Source: a virus. From it: 64,000 nucleotides of DNA. The stretch lies in the IMG/VR virus record IMGVR_UViG_3300032323_002905, positions 25,453-89,452 of that record. One strand, written 5' to 3'. The position numbers were made by a program, and so were the translations under genes. The notes below the pieces were generated by a model, which searched no databases, was not told the origin of the DNA, and saw only the letters and a program-made list of their open reading frames with translations. Positions 50,729-60,963 of this stretch are shown here, one piece after another; the first letter of the stretch is position 1, and the number at the start of each line of letters is the position of its first letter.

Positions 50729-51187
50729 CTATAATGTGAAGTCCTTAGTAAAGAACTTACCTAATATATTATCATTATAGAATGATTCTGGGTGTTCTAG
50801 TACTTTATAGGTAAATAGAGCTTGTGTTTCGTAGTAAGTTAGTAATTTTTTATTAGGAGCTAATTTAATTATAGTACGAGTAAACAATGATTGTTTACCT
50901 TCCTTAATTAATTGCATTACTTCTTTATTAGAACCATAATATGTTTCCCAATCTGATTCTTTAGTTACTATCTTAGTAGTTGGTTTACGACCAACACCTG
51001 TTAGTTCAGCTACTTCTTTTTTACCTAATTTTACTTTTTTATTATGGTATAATACTTTTTTACCTATATAAGATTTATTAGTATCAGTATTTTTAACTAT
51101 ATAAATAAATCCAAATGTATCTTTAGGAAAATCATTGAGGTTAGTGATGGGTTTACTATTGTAAACCCAAGTTGGTAATGTTAACAT
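50729..51187 (-). CDS. GIY-YIG-like endonuclease
   Basis: 152 residues. FGFIYIVKNTDTNKSYIGKK gives the FIY...YIG pair (27-29 and 40-42), and YYETQALFTYKVLEHPESFYNDNILGKFF supplies the catalytic Glu near residue 119 and the terminal Asn motif. Between is DWETYYGSNKEV, as in Seg-like phage endonucleases. It may be a free-standing homing endonuclease or a phage-encoded repair-type nuclease. It sits between tail genes and primase, starting right at the stop of a tail gene, with no intron seen. Confidence 0.8.
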   Translation of the reverse strand: MLTLPTWVYNSKPITNLNDFPKDTFGFIYIVKNTDTNKSYIGKKVLYHNKKVKLGKKEVAELTGVGRKPTTKIVTKESDWETYYGSNKEVMQLIKEGKQSLFTRTIIKLAPNKKLLTYYETQALFTYKVLEHPESFYNDNILGKFFTKDFTL

Positions 51188-52191
51188 TATCTGTCTAAAT
51201 TAATTAATATTGTTGTATCTGTAGTAGGCGATACAGGTAGGGGTTGGGATAATTTTCCTACTGCTAATAAGTTTTGATTTTCATCATATAAACCTACTGT
51301 TGTTACATAAGGTGAAAAATAAGAACCGGTTACATTATCTGTTAAATATTGTCCTGGAGTAAAGAAAATACCCATTGAACTTGATATTAATGTACTACCT
51401 GAAGATAAACTTGGGTTTTGAGAAAAGTTAAATTCATTTTCTCTGATAGTACATTTGTATTGTGTTTCATATATTTTATATGAACTAGAGAATGAACAAG
51501 TTATATTACTACCAGTGACATATTCTAAAATTGAAACATTATCTCCTTCTTGACCCCCATAAAGTGTATTACCATAAGTTACAAATCCATATCCCATAGG
51601 ATTAGAAGTGGTAATAGTTATAAGTCCTTGATAATAAAATATATTACCTACAATTTCTAAATTTGGATCTATTATATTACCTTCTCCATCATCTGTTAAA
51701 CTACCACTAGGTGTGGTATAAACAAATGATTTAGGTTGAATATAATCTCCAAATAAACGTGAAGGAATAGATATAACACCTATAATATCTCCTGAACCTG
51801 TAGGAAAATATCTTTGGTAAGTTAATGTAGTTTGTAAATAATTGAAATAGTTAGGTGTTTGAGTAGTACCAACATATCTATCTCCAGCTTCATCAGCGCC
51901 AGGAATTAAACTAGCTGTGGTTACATTATCACTGTAACTTGAACTTAAGTAATTAGTGTAATATAATTCTTTAATTGAATTATATATTAAACTTTGATAT
52001 TGAGTTGATACCTGTCCTGTTGTAGGAGCTGTAGTTGGATTAAAGGCACCTGTTATATTTGTACCTAAAAATCTATCAATTCCAACACCAGAAGCAGTTA
52101 ATGCGGCCGCTCCCTCGAAGTAAAATGCTTTATTTACTTCGAAGGGAGTAACTACGATATCAGATGCTAAAAATTGTTTGTAAGCGCCCAT
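51187..52191 (-). CDS. Virion structural protein, paralogue of the next gene upstream
   Basis: 334 residues, Ser/Thr/Tyr-rich beta protein. The C-terminal third (FNFSQNPSLSSGSTL, PYVTTVGLYDENQNLLAVGKLSQPL) aligns with the end of the 344-residue protein. By location downstream of gp6 and other large tail genes it is probably a baseplate or tail-periphery protein. No enzymatic motif. Confidence 0.7.
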   Translation of the reverse strand: MGAYKQFLASDIVVTPFEVNKAFYFEGAAALTASGVGIDRFLGTNITGAFNPTTAPTTGQVSTQYQSLIYNSIKELYYTNYLSSSYSDNVTTASLIPGADEAGDRYVGTTQTPNYFNYLQTTLTYQRYFPTGSGDIIGVISIPSRLFGDYIQPKSFVYTTPSGSLTDDGEGNIIDPNLEIVGNIFYYQGLITITTSNPMGYGFVTYGNTLYGGQEGDNVSILEYVTGSNITCSFSSSYKIYETQYKCTIRENEFNFSQNPSLSSGSTLISSSMGIFFTPGQYLTDNVTGSYFSPYVTTVGLYDENQNLLAVGKLSQPLPVSPTTDTTILINLDR

Positions 52192-52194
52192 TCA

Positions 52195-53229
52195 TTAGAA
52201 ATCTAATTTTACTCTAATAAGAGCTTCTTTTGTAAAATCTTTTAATAATGGTCTAGATAATTTTGCTACCGCTAATAATTCGTTAGTATCATTATATAAA
52301 CCTACTGTTGTAATGTATGTTTGTGGATTATTAATAAATGAAGGATATAATACTTCACCTGTTGAACCTGAGATAAATGATGGATTTTCTGAGTAGTTAA
52401 ATTCAGCACTTCTAGGTCTTACAAAGATAAAATCTGAAGTAATTGTTTCTTGAGAATTAATTGTAAATGTTGCTGCTGTTGAACCACTTATAGCTCTATA
52501 TAATCTTTGATTATTATTTCCTGCTGCGTTTGATACTACACTGTAATTTAATCCAATACCTCCTGAAGCTAATGAACCACTTAAAGCAAATGGATTTAAT
52601 AAAATAGTTCCAATATCTGGCAATAGCCAGCCATATGAACCTGAATTTAGGCTATATCCATCAGTTGTTGTAGCTGCTGTGGTTACTTTAACACCAGCTG
52701 AGCCTGAAATTAATTGAAATACTCTACCTGCTTCTGTAAATGTTTGAGAAGCTACATAGTTACTATTATCTGTTAGTGATATAACTCCTAAACTACCTGA
52801 TAATTCTAATGTTAAAGAACCAGGAAATAATGATTGTTTATATCTTGCTCTTTCAAATGATATAGCCCAAAATTGTGAAGATGTAAAGGCACCAAATACA
52901 AAATCTGTATTTTCATCTCCTAATACTATATTTTGGTATTGACCATAAATAGTAGAAGTAGGTGATAATCCTAGTACTGCTGAGTTATATAATGGGCTTC
53001 CACTTCCTGATGCATTACCATAAGCTATAGCAAATTGAATTGAAGCTGTAGATGATGTTTGAGGATTAGATTGGAAAACATTTAAATAATAATCTCCACT
53101 TGAACCAGCTTCTTGAACTGATGATGTGAAAAAAGTAGTTAATGTAGGTAAAGCACCAGTCCATAACGTTGCTGTTATTGAATCTGAGCTTACTACAAAA
53201 TCTGAGGGGTCTAATCTATTAAAAGACAT
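52195..53229 (-). CDS. Virion structural protein, paralogue of the next gene downstream
   Basis: 344 residues, Ser/Gly/Leu-rich beta protein opening MSFNRLDPSDFVVSSDSITA. The C-terminus (EFNYSENPSFISGSTG, YITTVGLYNDTNELLAVAKLSRPL) matches its 334-residue neighbour; the two genes probably arose by duplication and then diverged in their N-terminal two-thirds. Baseplate or tail-associated by context. Separated by three bases from its neighbour. Confidence 0.7.
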   Translation of the reverse strand: MSFNRLDPSDFVVSSDSITATLWTGALPTLTTFFTSSVQEAGSSGDYYLNVFQSNPQTSSTASIQFAIAYGNASGSGSPLYNSAVLGLSPTSTIYGQYQNIVLGDENTDFVFGAFTSSQFWAISFERARYKQSLFPGSLTLELSGSLGVISLTDNSNYVASQTFTEAGRVFQLISGSAGVKVTTAATTTDGYSLNSGSYGWLLPDIGTILLNPFALSGSLASGGIGLNYSVVSNAAGNNNQRLYRAISGSTAATFTINSQETITSDFIFVRPRSAEFNYSENPSFISGSTGEVLYPSFINNPQTYITTVGLYNDTNELLAVAKLSRPLLKDFTKEALIRVKLDF

Positions 53230-53239
53230 ATGTTATATA

Positions 53240-53899
53240 TTAAGATACTTTAGTTACTGTTACTGGGATTGTTTGTCTTGCTCCACTATCTCTACCTACT
53301 ATTGTTAATGTAGCTTGTAATTGAGTATAAGTTTGGAATAATGTATTTACTGTTGTAGCTCTTAAATTAAGTACTGTTCCTACTACTGTTTGAGATACTG
53401 TTGTACCTAATGTTGTAGTTGAATTAGATACATTTAATGCTGTTACTGCTGGTGTATTAACACCTACACCTTCAAATGTACTCATTAATCTAACATCAGA
53501 AATTGTAAATGTATATCCTGATGGTTCAACTGTATTAGCTCCTAAATAATTTAATGTTTGAGGAGAAATTGCTTGTGATGCACCTTGTTTTAAAATAATT
53601 GAAGGAGGTACTGATAATATAGGTAATCTAGCTGTACCACGAGGTAAAGTTACTAACTTATATTTCATAGTTTGAGTAGTTTCAGCAAATGCCTCTAATA
53701 AAGGCATATTTTCAATTGCTTGACCATAGTAAGCTGAACCTGATGGATTAGTTGGATTATATAAAGTATAATCAATTTCATCATCAGCTAAAGCAAATTG
53801 TGTGATTCTAAATGAACCGTCATTTTGAGCTAGTAACTGACGACCTGTTGTTGTTAATATCGCGTCAACTGTTACTATAGTATTATTTAAATATCCCAT
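53240..53899 (-). CDS. Virion structural protein
   Basis: 219 residues. The N-terminus MGYLNNTIVTVDAILTTTGRQLLA followed by FRITQFALADDEIDY is a pattern that recurs in T4-like aquatic phage structural proteins. The last 100 residues are a beta domain of Thr/Val-rich strands (possible Ig-like fold). It is preceded by an ATATTTAT motif. Tail-periphery role inferred. Confidence 0.7.
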   Translation of the reverse strand: MGYLNNTIVTVDAILTTTGRQLLAQNDGSFRITQFALADDEIDYTLYNPTNPSGSAYYGQAIENMPLLEAFAETTQTMKYKLVTLPRGTARLPILSVPPSIILKQGASQAISPQTLNYLGANTVEPSGYTFTISDVRLMSTFEGVGVNTPAVTALNVSNSTTTLGTTVSQTVVGTVLNLRATTVNTLFQTYTQLQATLTIVGRDSGARQTIPVTVTKVS

Positions 53900-53920
53900 T
53901 GGTTATTGTTTATTTTTGTT

Positions 53921-53928
53921 ATAAATAT
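53921..53928 (-). promoter_or_regulatory. ATATTTAT promoter-like motif
   Basis: Coding strand GTATATATTTATAACAAAAAT before the 219-residue structural gene, 22 bases from the ATG. Confidence 0.45.
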
Positions 53929-53942
53929 ATACAAGTTTAATT

Positions 53943-56342
53943 TTATATTAGATTTTGAGTTATTATATTTTGAATTATTGTATCTACTTCTTTAGTAACA
54001 TACTGTGGTTTTAAAATACCATTACCTGTACTATTAGCACTACCACTTTTATCTTGTAATGGAAAATTTGTATTAATTAAAATACTTGATGGATCATCTA
54101 CATATCGTCTTAATAAGAAATAATCTAAATTAACACCATTTGGTATTTCTTGATCTAAATTAAGTATCATTTGATTATTAGCTGATGAAGTAACAGCGGT
54201 GATAATAAATGATAATTGTTCTAATCCTTCAAATCTAATTTCATCATATATTTGTGGTTCAAAATCTAAATTAATAGGTTTAAATCCACTATTTTCTATA
54301 TCTTTTTGTTTTTGAGTTCTATAATTATTTAAACCATCAGATGCTGTACTAGCTAATAATATATTAGCTGATGAACCTGTTGTCCAAAATGGTGCTTTAC
54401 ATGTTCCTACTCCAGGATTAGGATATTGAGTTACCCAGAAATAAGATTTATTAGTTAGATATACTGAGGTGTTACCAGTTTGACCTGGATATGGTCCAAT
54501 ATTAACCGCTGCTACTCTATATAAAGAAGAAGTTGTAGCATCTTTATCTTGATAAAAAATAGGAGTATATTTACCACTAATATATTGAGTTTGAACTTTT
54601 GTTAAATCAGTCCATGTTGCCCCACCATTTATTGATTTTTGTAAAGCCCAATCAATAATAACTGCTGCTCTTCTATCATTTGGATCATCTAATGTGGTAG
54701 CAGCTAAATAAATATGAAAATCTAAAATATATCCATCTGTTTTTAAATTAGTTAAAGATCCTGTAGGTTTATAAATACCATCTATAGTAAATGAACCATT
54801 ATCAGCTGTAAAACTAGCAGAAGATCCTATAAAAGTAGGAGAAGAAAAATGAAGAACCGCGGGTAATGTCATTCCTAAAGTTAGAATATCATTGACACCA
54901 GGGGCATACATCATGTAATTATTTTTAGTAGTATTTGGGCCTTGTTCTCCTTGAACAAAGATTATACTACCTGTATATCCAAACCCAGTTATGTCACCAT
55001 TAGTATCATAACTTGCTGTTTGTGTATAAATAATAGGTTCAATTCTATAACCACTTTTATAAATAGGCCACTGACCATTTAATGTTGATATATCAGAACC
55101 TGATACTTCTACATTATTTAAGAAAATAGTAGCATTAGATGGAATATACTTTAATCTATTATCATCAGGTGAAGATATAATAAGAGCATCAGAAAATGTT
55201 TGACGGATTGTATTTAAATTTATATTATCAGTATCATTAATAGGTTTTGTAAGATTATTATTATTATCAATAATATATTCAATATTAACTTGAGTTAAAT
55301 CAACATTATTATTACCCCATTGAGGAGATGTACCATTTAAACTTTTAAATGAAATAAAATTTACTTCTGGGTTGCTTATATTAGGTGTTTTTCCATAAGA
55401 TATATCACCATCAGTCCATTCATTAAATTTAGCTGAGTTTAATTCTTGACCAATATATCTAGGACTAATATGAGCAAATGTTGTATAATTTGAATCTTGT
55501 ACCGCTGCTCTAGTTGCTGTACCATCTATAATTGATGCTGAATTTACAGCTTGTATAGTGTTAGTAGAATAATCTACATCCATATAAAGTTCACTAAAAC
55601 GAGGTATAACAGCATTTCCTGCTAATACATTATAATCACTAACAAAAAAATCTTCATCAATATATGGTTGTAAAACAACTAAATCTGAAGATGATACAGT
55701 AGGATTTATTGATTGAGTAACAAAAAAACTACTTGTTACTTGGGTAGTATTATCAGTAAAAATAACTATACCTATTTGATTATTTTCTGTTAATACACCT
55801 GAAAAAGATGCTGATACTATTTGAGTACTATTATTAGTTGAGACAATAGAACTAGATGCTATATTAAGACCTGTAGTTGTATTTACTATTTGTAATTGAG
55901 AAAATACATTTCCTCCAGTATTAGATGATATAGATGCTGTTGATGTTATAGTTATAGGAATATTAGGTTGATTACCTAAAATATATTGACCTGATGAAGT
56001 ATTAAAATAATTTAAATTATCATAACTTACTGATCCTGATAAATTGTAAGCCGTTAATGTAGCAGATGTGTTTAAACTTCCTGTCCATCCTGCTTTAAAT
56101 CTATAATCTAATATATAATTATCAGTTGATGATGTAGCATTAGTAGTTGCTACCCCAAATAAGAAATAATCATCATATTTTGAAATTGAAGTGATAGGAT
56201 ATTCTATTATATTAGTATCACTATAATCAATTCTTATACTATTTAATTCTTGTAGTGATAAAGTATTATCCTTACCTTGCTTATCTATACGAGCAATTTT
56301 AATAAATTTAACACCTTGTGAAAAAACGGGAGTATATGGCAT
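53943..56342 (-). CDS. Large baseplate or tail structural protein
   Basis: 799 residues, rich in Ser, Thr, Asn and Ile, beta-sheet throughout. It opens MPYTPVFSQGVKFIKIARID; the middle includes several repeated beta-sandwich-like stretches with Thr/Ser/Asn strands, and the C-terminal 60 residues become mixed (LDYFLLRRYVDDPSSILINTNFP, then a helix). No catalytic motif. Between the 1419-residue protein and the 219-residue protein in the tail block. Probably a baseplate wedge or peripheral component; T4 counterpart not recognised. Confidence 0.7.
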   Translation of the reverse strand: MPYTPVFSQGVKFIKIARIDKQGKDNTLSLQELNSIRIDYSDTNIIEYPITSISKYDDYFLFGVATTNATSSTDNYILDYRFKAGWTGSLNTSATLTAYNLSGSVSYDNLNYFNTSSGQYILGNQPNIPITITSTASISSNTGGNVFSQLQIVNTTTGLNIASSSIVSTNNSTQIVSASFSGVLTENNQIGIVIFTDNTTQVTSSFFVTQSINPTVSSSDLVVLQPYIDEDFFVSDYNVLAGNAVIPRFSELYMDVDYSTNTIQAVNSASIIDGTATRAAVQDSNYTTFAHISPRYIGQELNSAKFNEWTDGDISYGKTPNISNPEVNFISFKSLNGTSPQWGNNNVDLTQVNIEYIIDNNNNLTKPINDTDNINLNTIRQTFSDALIISSPDDNRLKYIPSNATIFLNNVEVSGSDISTLNGQWPIYKSGYRIEPIIYTQTASYDTNGDITGFGYTGSIIFVQGEQGPNTTKNNYMMYAPGVNDILTLGMTLPAVLHFSSPTFIGSSASFTADNGSFTIDGIYKPTGSLTNLKTDGYILDFHIYLAATTLDDPNDRRAAVIIDWALQKSINGGATWTDLTKVQTQYISGKYTPIFYQDKDATTSSLYRVAAVNIGPYPGQTGNTSVYLTNKSYFWVTQYPNPGVGTCKAPFWTTGSSANILLASTASDGLNNYRTQKQKDIENSGFKPINLDFEPQIYDEIRFEGLEQLSFIITAVTSSANNQMILNLDQEIPNGVNLDYFLLRRYVDDPSSILINTNFPLQDKSGSANSTGNGILKPQYVTKEVDTIIQNIITQNLI

Positions 56343-56347
56343 ATATG

Positions 56348-59300
56348 TTAATCTGGAAATAAAGTAGAACCGGTATCATAAAATAAATATATTTCACCTT
56401 GTTCTGGTATTGTTGTACTTAATAAAAATATGTTCGCTGATACTGTATTTGAATTATAAAGTGTAGGGACATAATTAGTTGGTGTTTTAGGATATTGTAA
56501 AAAGGTATTATTTCCATTTAAATCACCATCTGTTACTTCTAAATTTGTACCTTCTAATTCACCATTAAAATCAAATTCATTAGTTATTAATTGTTCAAAA
56601 TCACCTACTGGTGTTACATTTATTGTATAATAATCTGGCTCAGAATATATTGTAAAATCTGAAAATGTAATTTTTGCTGTATCACTACTATTAAATATTG
56701 TTAAATATCCACTTGTTATATTAAAAGTTTCATTTAATGTATAATTTAACGTTCCTGCTTCTGAATATACTATATTTTGAGTTGTTGGAGAATTATATAA
56801 AGCTACACCTACACTACCTCCTATATTATTTGATGATGATATACTACTAACAATACGAACTGGTCCTGTTAATCCCAAATTAAAAGTTAAAGAATTTGAA
56901 GCACTTATAGTAAATGAAGTAGTAGATGTAGGTAAAGCAGATTGTGTTACTCTAAATTGAAAATCAAGTAAGGAATTTACTTGAGGATCAAAAGTAAGAT
57001 AAAATGTTTGACCTTGTAATGGTGTTGTTGTATATGAAAAATTTAATGTAGCATTAGTAATCATTGAAGTTGGAGATAATAAACTAGAAGTACCAACTGC
57101 TACTAAATTATTTCCTGTTCCTGTATTTGTATATAATTTGATATAATCATTTCCTGTAAGAACTCCAGAACCAGTGATTGATGCTGATATTATAAAAGTA
57201 ATAGGTACTTCAAATTCACTTCCTGCTGTATATATTCCAGTAGTAGGATTAAAATATCCTAAAGTATCTGAAAATTCACTATATAAAGTATCTAAAGGAT
57301 ATTCTGTTCCCGCTGTAAATACATTATCATTGCTGTAAGAAGCAGAAACAAAATAGTTTAATACTCTGTCTGAAGGATATATTAATATTTCAGAATTACG
57401 AATTGATCCACCTTCACTTCCTTCAATATAACCCATCTGAACTGATGAACCAGTAACTAATATATTTTCAGTTAAATAAGGGATATTAGTTGATCCACTA
57501 CCTACAAAAGCAATTGATGAAGTAATATTAGGTTGAGGTAAAGGATATTTATTACGTTCTAAAACATGTTGTTTTACAACAATACCAGCTGCTAAACTTG
57601 TTCTAGCAGGAACCCAATCTTGTAACATTTTAAATAATGAGTTATCAAAAAACTTAATAAGTCTTATGTAATCCCATTCATCATAGTTACTAGTATATTT
57701 TTCAAAATAAGCATCTCTTAAATCATCTAAAAGAGGATATGATTCTTCTTTAGTAGGTACTAATCTTGGATCACCAATATATTCTCCAATATTAAAGTAA
57801 CCTAATTGATCGTAAATATCAATATTAATTTCATCTTGAGGAGAAAATGCTACTTCAACATAATCAATATCCTTAGTAATACTTTGTGATATTGGAGGAT
57901 TTTGTTGTATTGAAATATAAGGAGATAAAGTACTACCTGTAGGCATTATCATACTCGCTACTTTAATCTTATCAGTAATAGGATTTTGAATACCTACTGC
58001 TGGTTGATTATAGTAAGAATATTCTGTATTAGAAGTAAATACTGGAGATGATAAAAAACTAAAACTATTACTACCTGAGAATGAAGATGTAGTAATCCAA
58101 GATCCAGTTACTTTAGGATGTATAGATAATGACGCTGTATATAATTCTCCTCCTAATGAAGCTCTAAATGCTAAAGTATCAGGGGCTGTGTTGATTCCAT
58201 TAACATCAATAGACTGAGGGTTCATTACATAATCATTAAATGCACTTTGGTTTAATGGACTAATGTAATATCTAATTTCTTGAAGTGAACCTGTAAATAT
58301 TTTTCCTGATAAAGATGAAGATATACCAAAATATGATATTGAACTAGAACTCCAAGATGTAGCAGATGATGTGATAGATGATGTTGACTCAAAACCAATA
58401 GTATTACCTTCAAATCCTTGGTAAATATTATTAGCTGCATATAAAGTATAAAGATTTCCTACTTTATTAACTAATACAGACCACCATCCACCATCATAAA
58501 ATGGTAAATAAACACTAGTTGATACACTAGAAGATGCTTGGTTAGGAATAAAATCTAATAACGCGTATTGGTTATAAGGATTAGTAGTTGATCCTGAGTA
58601 TGAACCACTTGTATATCCAGATCCTGTATATCTTAATGTGACATTAACACCAGTATTAGTTGACCATAAAGGAACAGAAGCAATACTCGCTGTATTATAA
58701 GGTAAACCATCTGTTTTAAATCTAAATTCTACAGCTGATGGGCGATTACTTGTAGCGTTCCATGATGAATTTAATACAAATGAAGATGATATAATATTAT
58801 TTCCTTGAGTATCAAAAGTATAATTGTAAACTTGTTTGAAATAATCCCAAGTATTATTGTTTTTATCTTTACCACCATATTCACTTATACTTAATATAGT
58901 TTCAGGAATACCATAAGTAGTAATTAATGCTCTTAAACCCTCATATGAACCTTTTTTCTTTAATAAGTAAGGTAAATTATGGTAAATACGCTTATAAGTT
59001 TCTTTATTAATATCATCTGTACCTACTAGAGATGCTGTGTTAGAGGCGGTTACTATAAGGTTAATGTACTCTAAACCAGTTGGAGCTGGTAATGTAGTTG
59101 TAATATTAGGTATATTATATAAACTTCCTGAATTAGTTAATCCTAAGAAAGCAGTATATAAATTATCTACTGAAAAATTATTTTGGTAAATTTTAACACC
59201 TAGATCTCTTAATATTTGAGCTACTAAGTCTTTAGATACACCATAATTTAATCTATTATCAGCATTATATTTGTTAGTAACATCTTTAATATAAACCCAA

Positions 59301-60607
59301 ATATCATCAAAATATTGACCAATCATCTCAATGAATAACTCATACTGAGCGTTTGCTGGGTCATCTAATAGATAACTAGGGATACTATAAATTAAGTTAT
59401 TACTATTTTCTAAATCATATTCTTCTGCCTCTACTAATTTAACATTTAACCAAGCCTGTGAAGCTGAAGCGTTTGTAGATAAGTTATTGTAAGGAGGAGC
59501 ACTATTAGACTTAGGCCATGAATTACTTCCTGAATCATAATATAAAAAATATTCATAACCATCAAAATTAGTTATAATATCATTTATTTTACTATCCCAA
59601 ATAGTTTGACTACCTGATGTATAATAGTTTGTTGTACCTGAGGTATAACTACTACTAACACTATATTGTTCAATTAATACTAATTTATAGTAAAAATTCT
59701 CTATACGGGTTTGAGCTGAAGAAAAATTACAAAAATTATTAAAATCATTATAATCTATATTAATTTGAATTCCTTTTTCAGCAAGTAAACTATTTAGTTG
59801 ATATTTTAAACTTGATGAATTATTTACTGATGTTGTAGCTTTTAATGAGTTATAATTAACATAATCTGTTGAATTATTAATTTGATCACTAACATTTAAA
59901 TTAGTATTAGGACCACGTAATTGTATAAACTCATCTAATGGTTGAAATACTTGAGTTATTTCAATTTGGTAAGCTAAAGGTTCAGTTATTGTTTCTACTA
60001 CCCAACATTGAGATTGTAAATCAAAATCTAAAGGAAGTGGATCATATAATTTAATTAATATTGTAGGATCATTTGGATTACTATTATCTAATAAAACATT
60101 ATTAGCAATAATAAGTTGATTTGATCCAAAATCTAAATAGAAATCTTTATAACCTCCAAAAGATTGACTAATTTGAAGTTGTAACTCTAATGAAGAATTA
60201 ACAACATCAATATTAGGTATTTGAGTAGTATTTAATCTAATTTCTGTTCTATTAGAACTAATTTGATCAATATAATATCTATTAAGAGCACTAGAGGATA
60301 ATAACGGATTTAAAAAATTATAAACTGTATAATATTGTCCTTCTGTATATCCTTGAGTTTCTAAATCAGTTTGAGGATCAATAGTTAATACATTAGCTCC
60401 TTGAAATGAATAACCGTTATATCCAATTTCATTACTATATAAAATAGTATTATTTAAATCATAAATAAAATACTCTATATAACTAGAAGAAACGTTAAAA
60501 TTATTAGTAACTTCAAAACTAGATATTAAAGATTCATCCTGAGGTGAATATGTTTGGTATTCAAATGTTATAGGATTAATTGGTTGTATATTAACTATTT
60601 TGCTCAT
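56348..60607 (-). CDS. Very large tail or baseplate structural protein
   Basis: 1419 residues. First 400 residues are Ser/Asn/Tyr-rich beta. About 400-560 is a helical region with NKETYKRIYHNLPYLLKKKG and SYEGLRALITTYGIPETILSI. About 600-790 resembles a concanavalin/LamG-like fold (alternating strands, WWSVLVNKVGNLYTLYAANN). About 930-1010 is again helical (YDEWDYIRLIKFFDNSLFKMLQDWVPARTSLAAGIVV), then beta to the end. Probably a baseplate wedge-type protein in the position of T4 gp7, but the family is not proven. Confidence 0.7.
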   Translation of the reverse strand: MSKIVNIQPINPITFEYQTYSPQDESLISSFEVTNNFNVSSSYIEYFIYDLNNTILYSNEIGYNGYSFQGANVLTIDPQTDLETQGYTEGQYYTVYNFLNPLLSSSALNRYYIDQISSNRTEIRLNTTQIPNIDVVNSSLELQLQISQSFGGYKDFYLDFGSNQLIIANNVLLDNSNPNDPTILIKLYDPLPLDFDLQSQCWVVETITEPLAYQIEITQVFQPLDEFIQLRGPNTNLNVSDQINNSTDYVNYNSLKATTSVNNSSSLKYQLNSLLAEKGIQINIDYNDFNNFCNFSSAQTRIENFYYKLVLIEQYSVSSSYTSGTTNYYTSGSQTIWDSKINDIITNFDGYEYFLYYDSGSNSWPKSNSAPPYNNLSTNASASQAWLNVKLVEAEEYDLENSNNLIYSIPSYLLDDPANAQYELFIEMIGQYFDDIWVYIKDVTNKYNADNRLNYGVSKDLVAQILRDLGVKIYQNNFSVDNLYTAFLGLTNSGSLYNIPNITTTLPAPTGLEYINLIVTASNTASLVGTDDINKETYKRIYHNLPYLLKKKGSYEGLRALITTYGIPETILSISEYGGKDKNNNTWDYFKQVYNYTFDTQGNNIISSSFVLNSSWNATSNRPSAVEFRFKTDGLPYNTASIASVPLWSTNTGVNVTLRYTGSGYTSGSYSGSTTNPYNQYALLDFIPNQASSSVSTSVYLPFYDGGWWSVLVNKVGNLYTLYAANNIYQGFEGNTIGFESTSSITSSATSWSSSSISYFGISSSLSGKIFTGSLQEIRYYISPLNQSAFNDYVMNPQSIDVNGINTAPDTLAFRASLGGELYTASLSIHPKVTGSWITTSSFSGSNSFSFLSSPVFTSNTEYSYYNQPAVGIQNPITDKIKVASMIMPTGSTLSPYISIQQNPPISQSITKDIDYVEVAFSPQDEINIDIYDQLGYFNIGEYIGDPRLVPTKEESYPLLDDLRDAYFEKYTSNYDEWDYIRLIKFFDNSLFKMLQDWVPARTSLAAGIVVKQHVLERNKYPLPQPNITSSIAFVGSGSTNIPYLTENILVTGSSVQMGYIEGSEGGSIRNSEILIYPSDRVLNYFVSASYSNDNVFTAGTEYPLDTLYSEFSDTLGYFNPTTGIYTAGSEFEVPITFIISASITGSGVLTGNDYIKLYTNTGTGNNLVAVGTSSLLSPTSMITNATLNFSYTTTPLQGQTFYLTFDPQVNSLLDFQFRVTQSALPTSTTSFTISASNSLTFNLGLTGPVRIVSSISSSNNIGGSVGVALYNSPTTQNIVYSEAGTLNYTLNETFNITSGYLTIFNSSDTAKITFSDFTIYSEPDYYTINVTPVGDFEQLITNEFDFNGELEGTNLEVTDGDLNGNNTFLQYPKTPTNYVPTLYNSNTVSANIFLLSTTIPEQGEIYLFYDTGSTLFPD

Positions 60608-60963
60608 TATCGATTAATGCTAGCTGTAGTGGTATTTAATATTTGTTCTTGTAAAGTTAAATTTTCTTGTCTTAATTGAGTTACTTCTTCAATTAATGCT
60701 TGAATAGTATCATCACTGTTACTAAAATCACCAGCATAAGCTTGACTTGTTTTAATTAAATATTCATGTGAATTTGTATTACCATATTTAGGTATTTCAA
60801 AAAATAAAGTTTGATAATTAGTAAAAAATTCAGCTATTGAAATAGATGGTGGAACAACTGAACTAGTAGCGGCGGGCTGAACTAGTTGAGTAAATGAAGT
60901 ATCAATAACTTTTTCATATTGATCCTTTAAAAAAACAGTTTTATTTAAATTTACTTGTTCCAT
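60607..60963 (-). CDS. Small structural protein with C-terminal coiled coil
   Basis: 118 residues. Residues about 85-110 (DDTIQALIEEVTQLRQENLTLQEQIL) form a clear coiled coil; the first part has the Pro/Ser-rich VQPAATSSVVPPSISIAEFFTNYQTLFFEIPKYG. It starts at the base where the 368-residue gene ends (one-base overlap) and likewise overlaps the 1419-residue gene. It may link or trimerise larger tail proteins. Family unknown. Confidence 0.7.
   Translation of the reverse strand: MEQVNLNKTVFLKDQYEKVIDTSFTQLVQPAATSSVVPPSISIAEFFTNYQTLFFEIPKYGNTNSHEYLIKTSQAYAGDFSNSDDTIQALIEEVTQLRQENLTLQEQILNTTTASINR

Noticed and set aside
719-53928. Calling the ATATTTAT sites canonical T4 late promoters
   Set aside because: The canonical TATAAATA would be on the coding strand; here it reads TATTTATA in gene direction, so they are listed only as promoter-like motifs.
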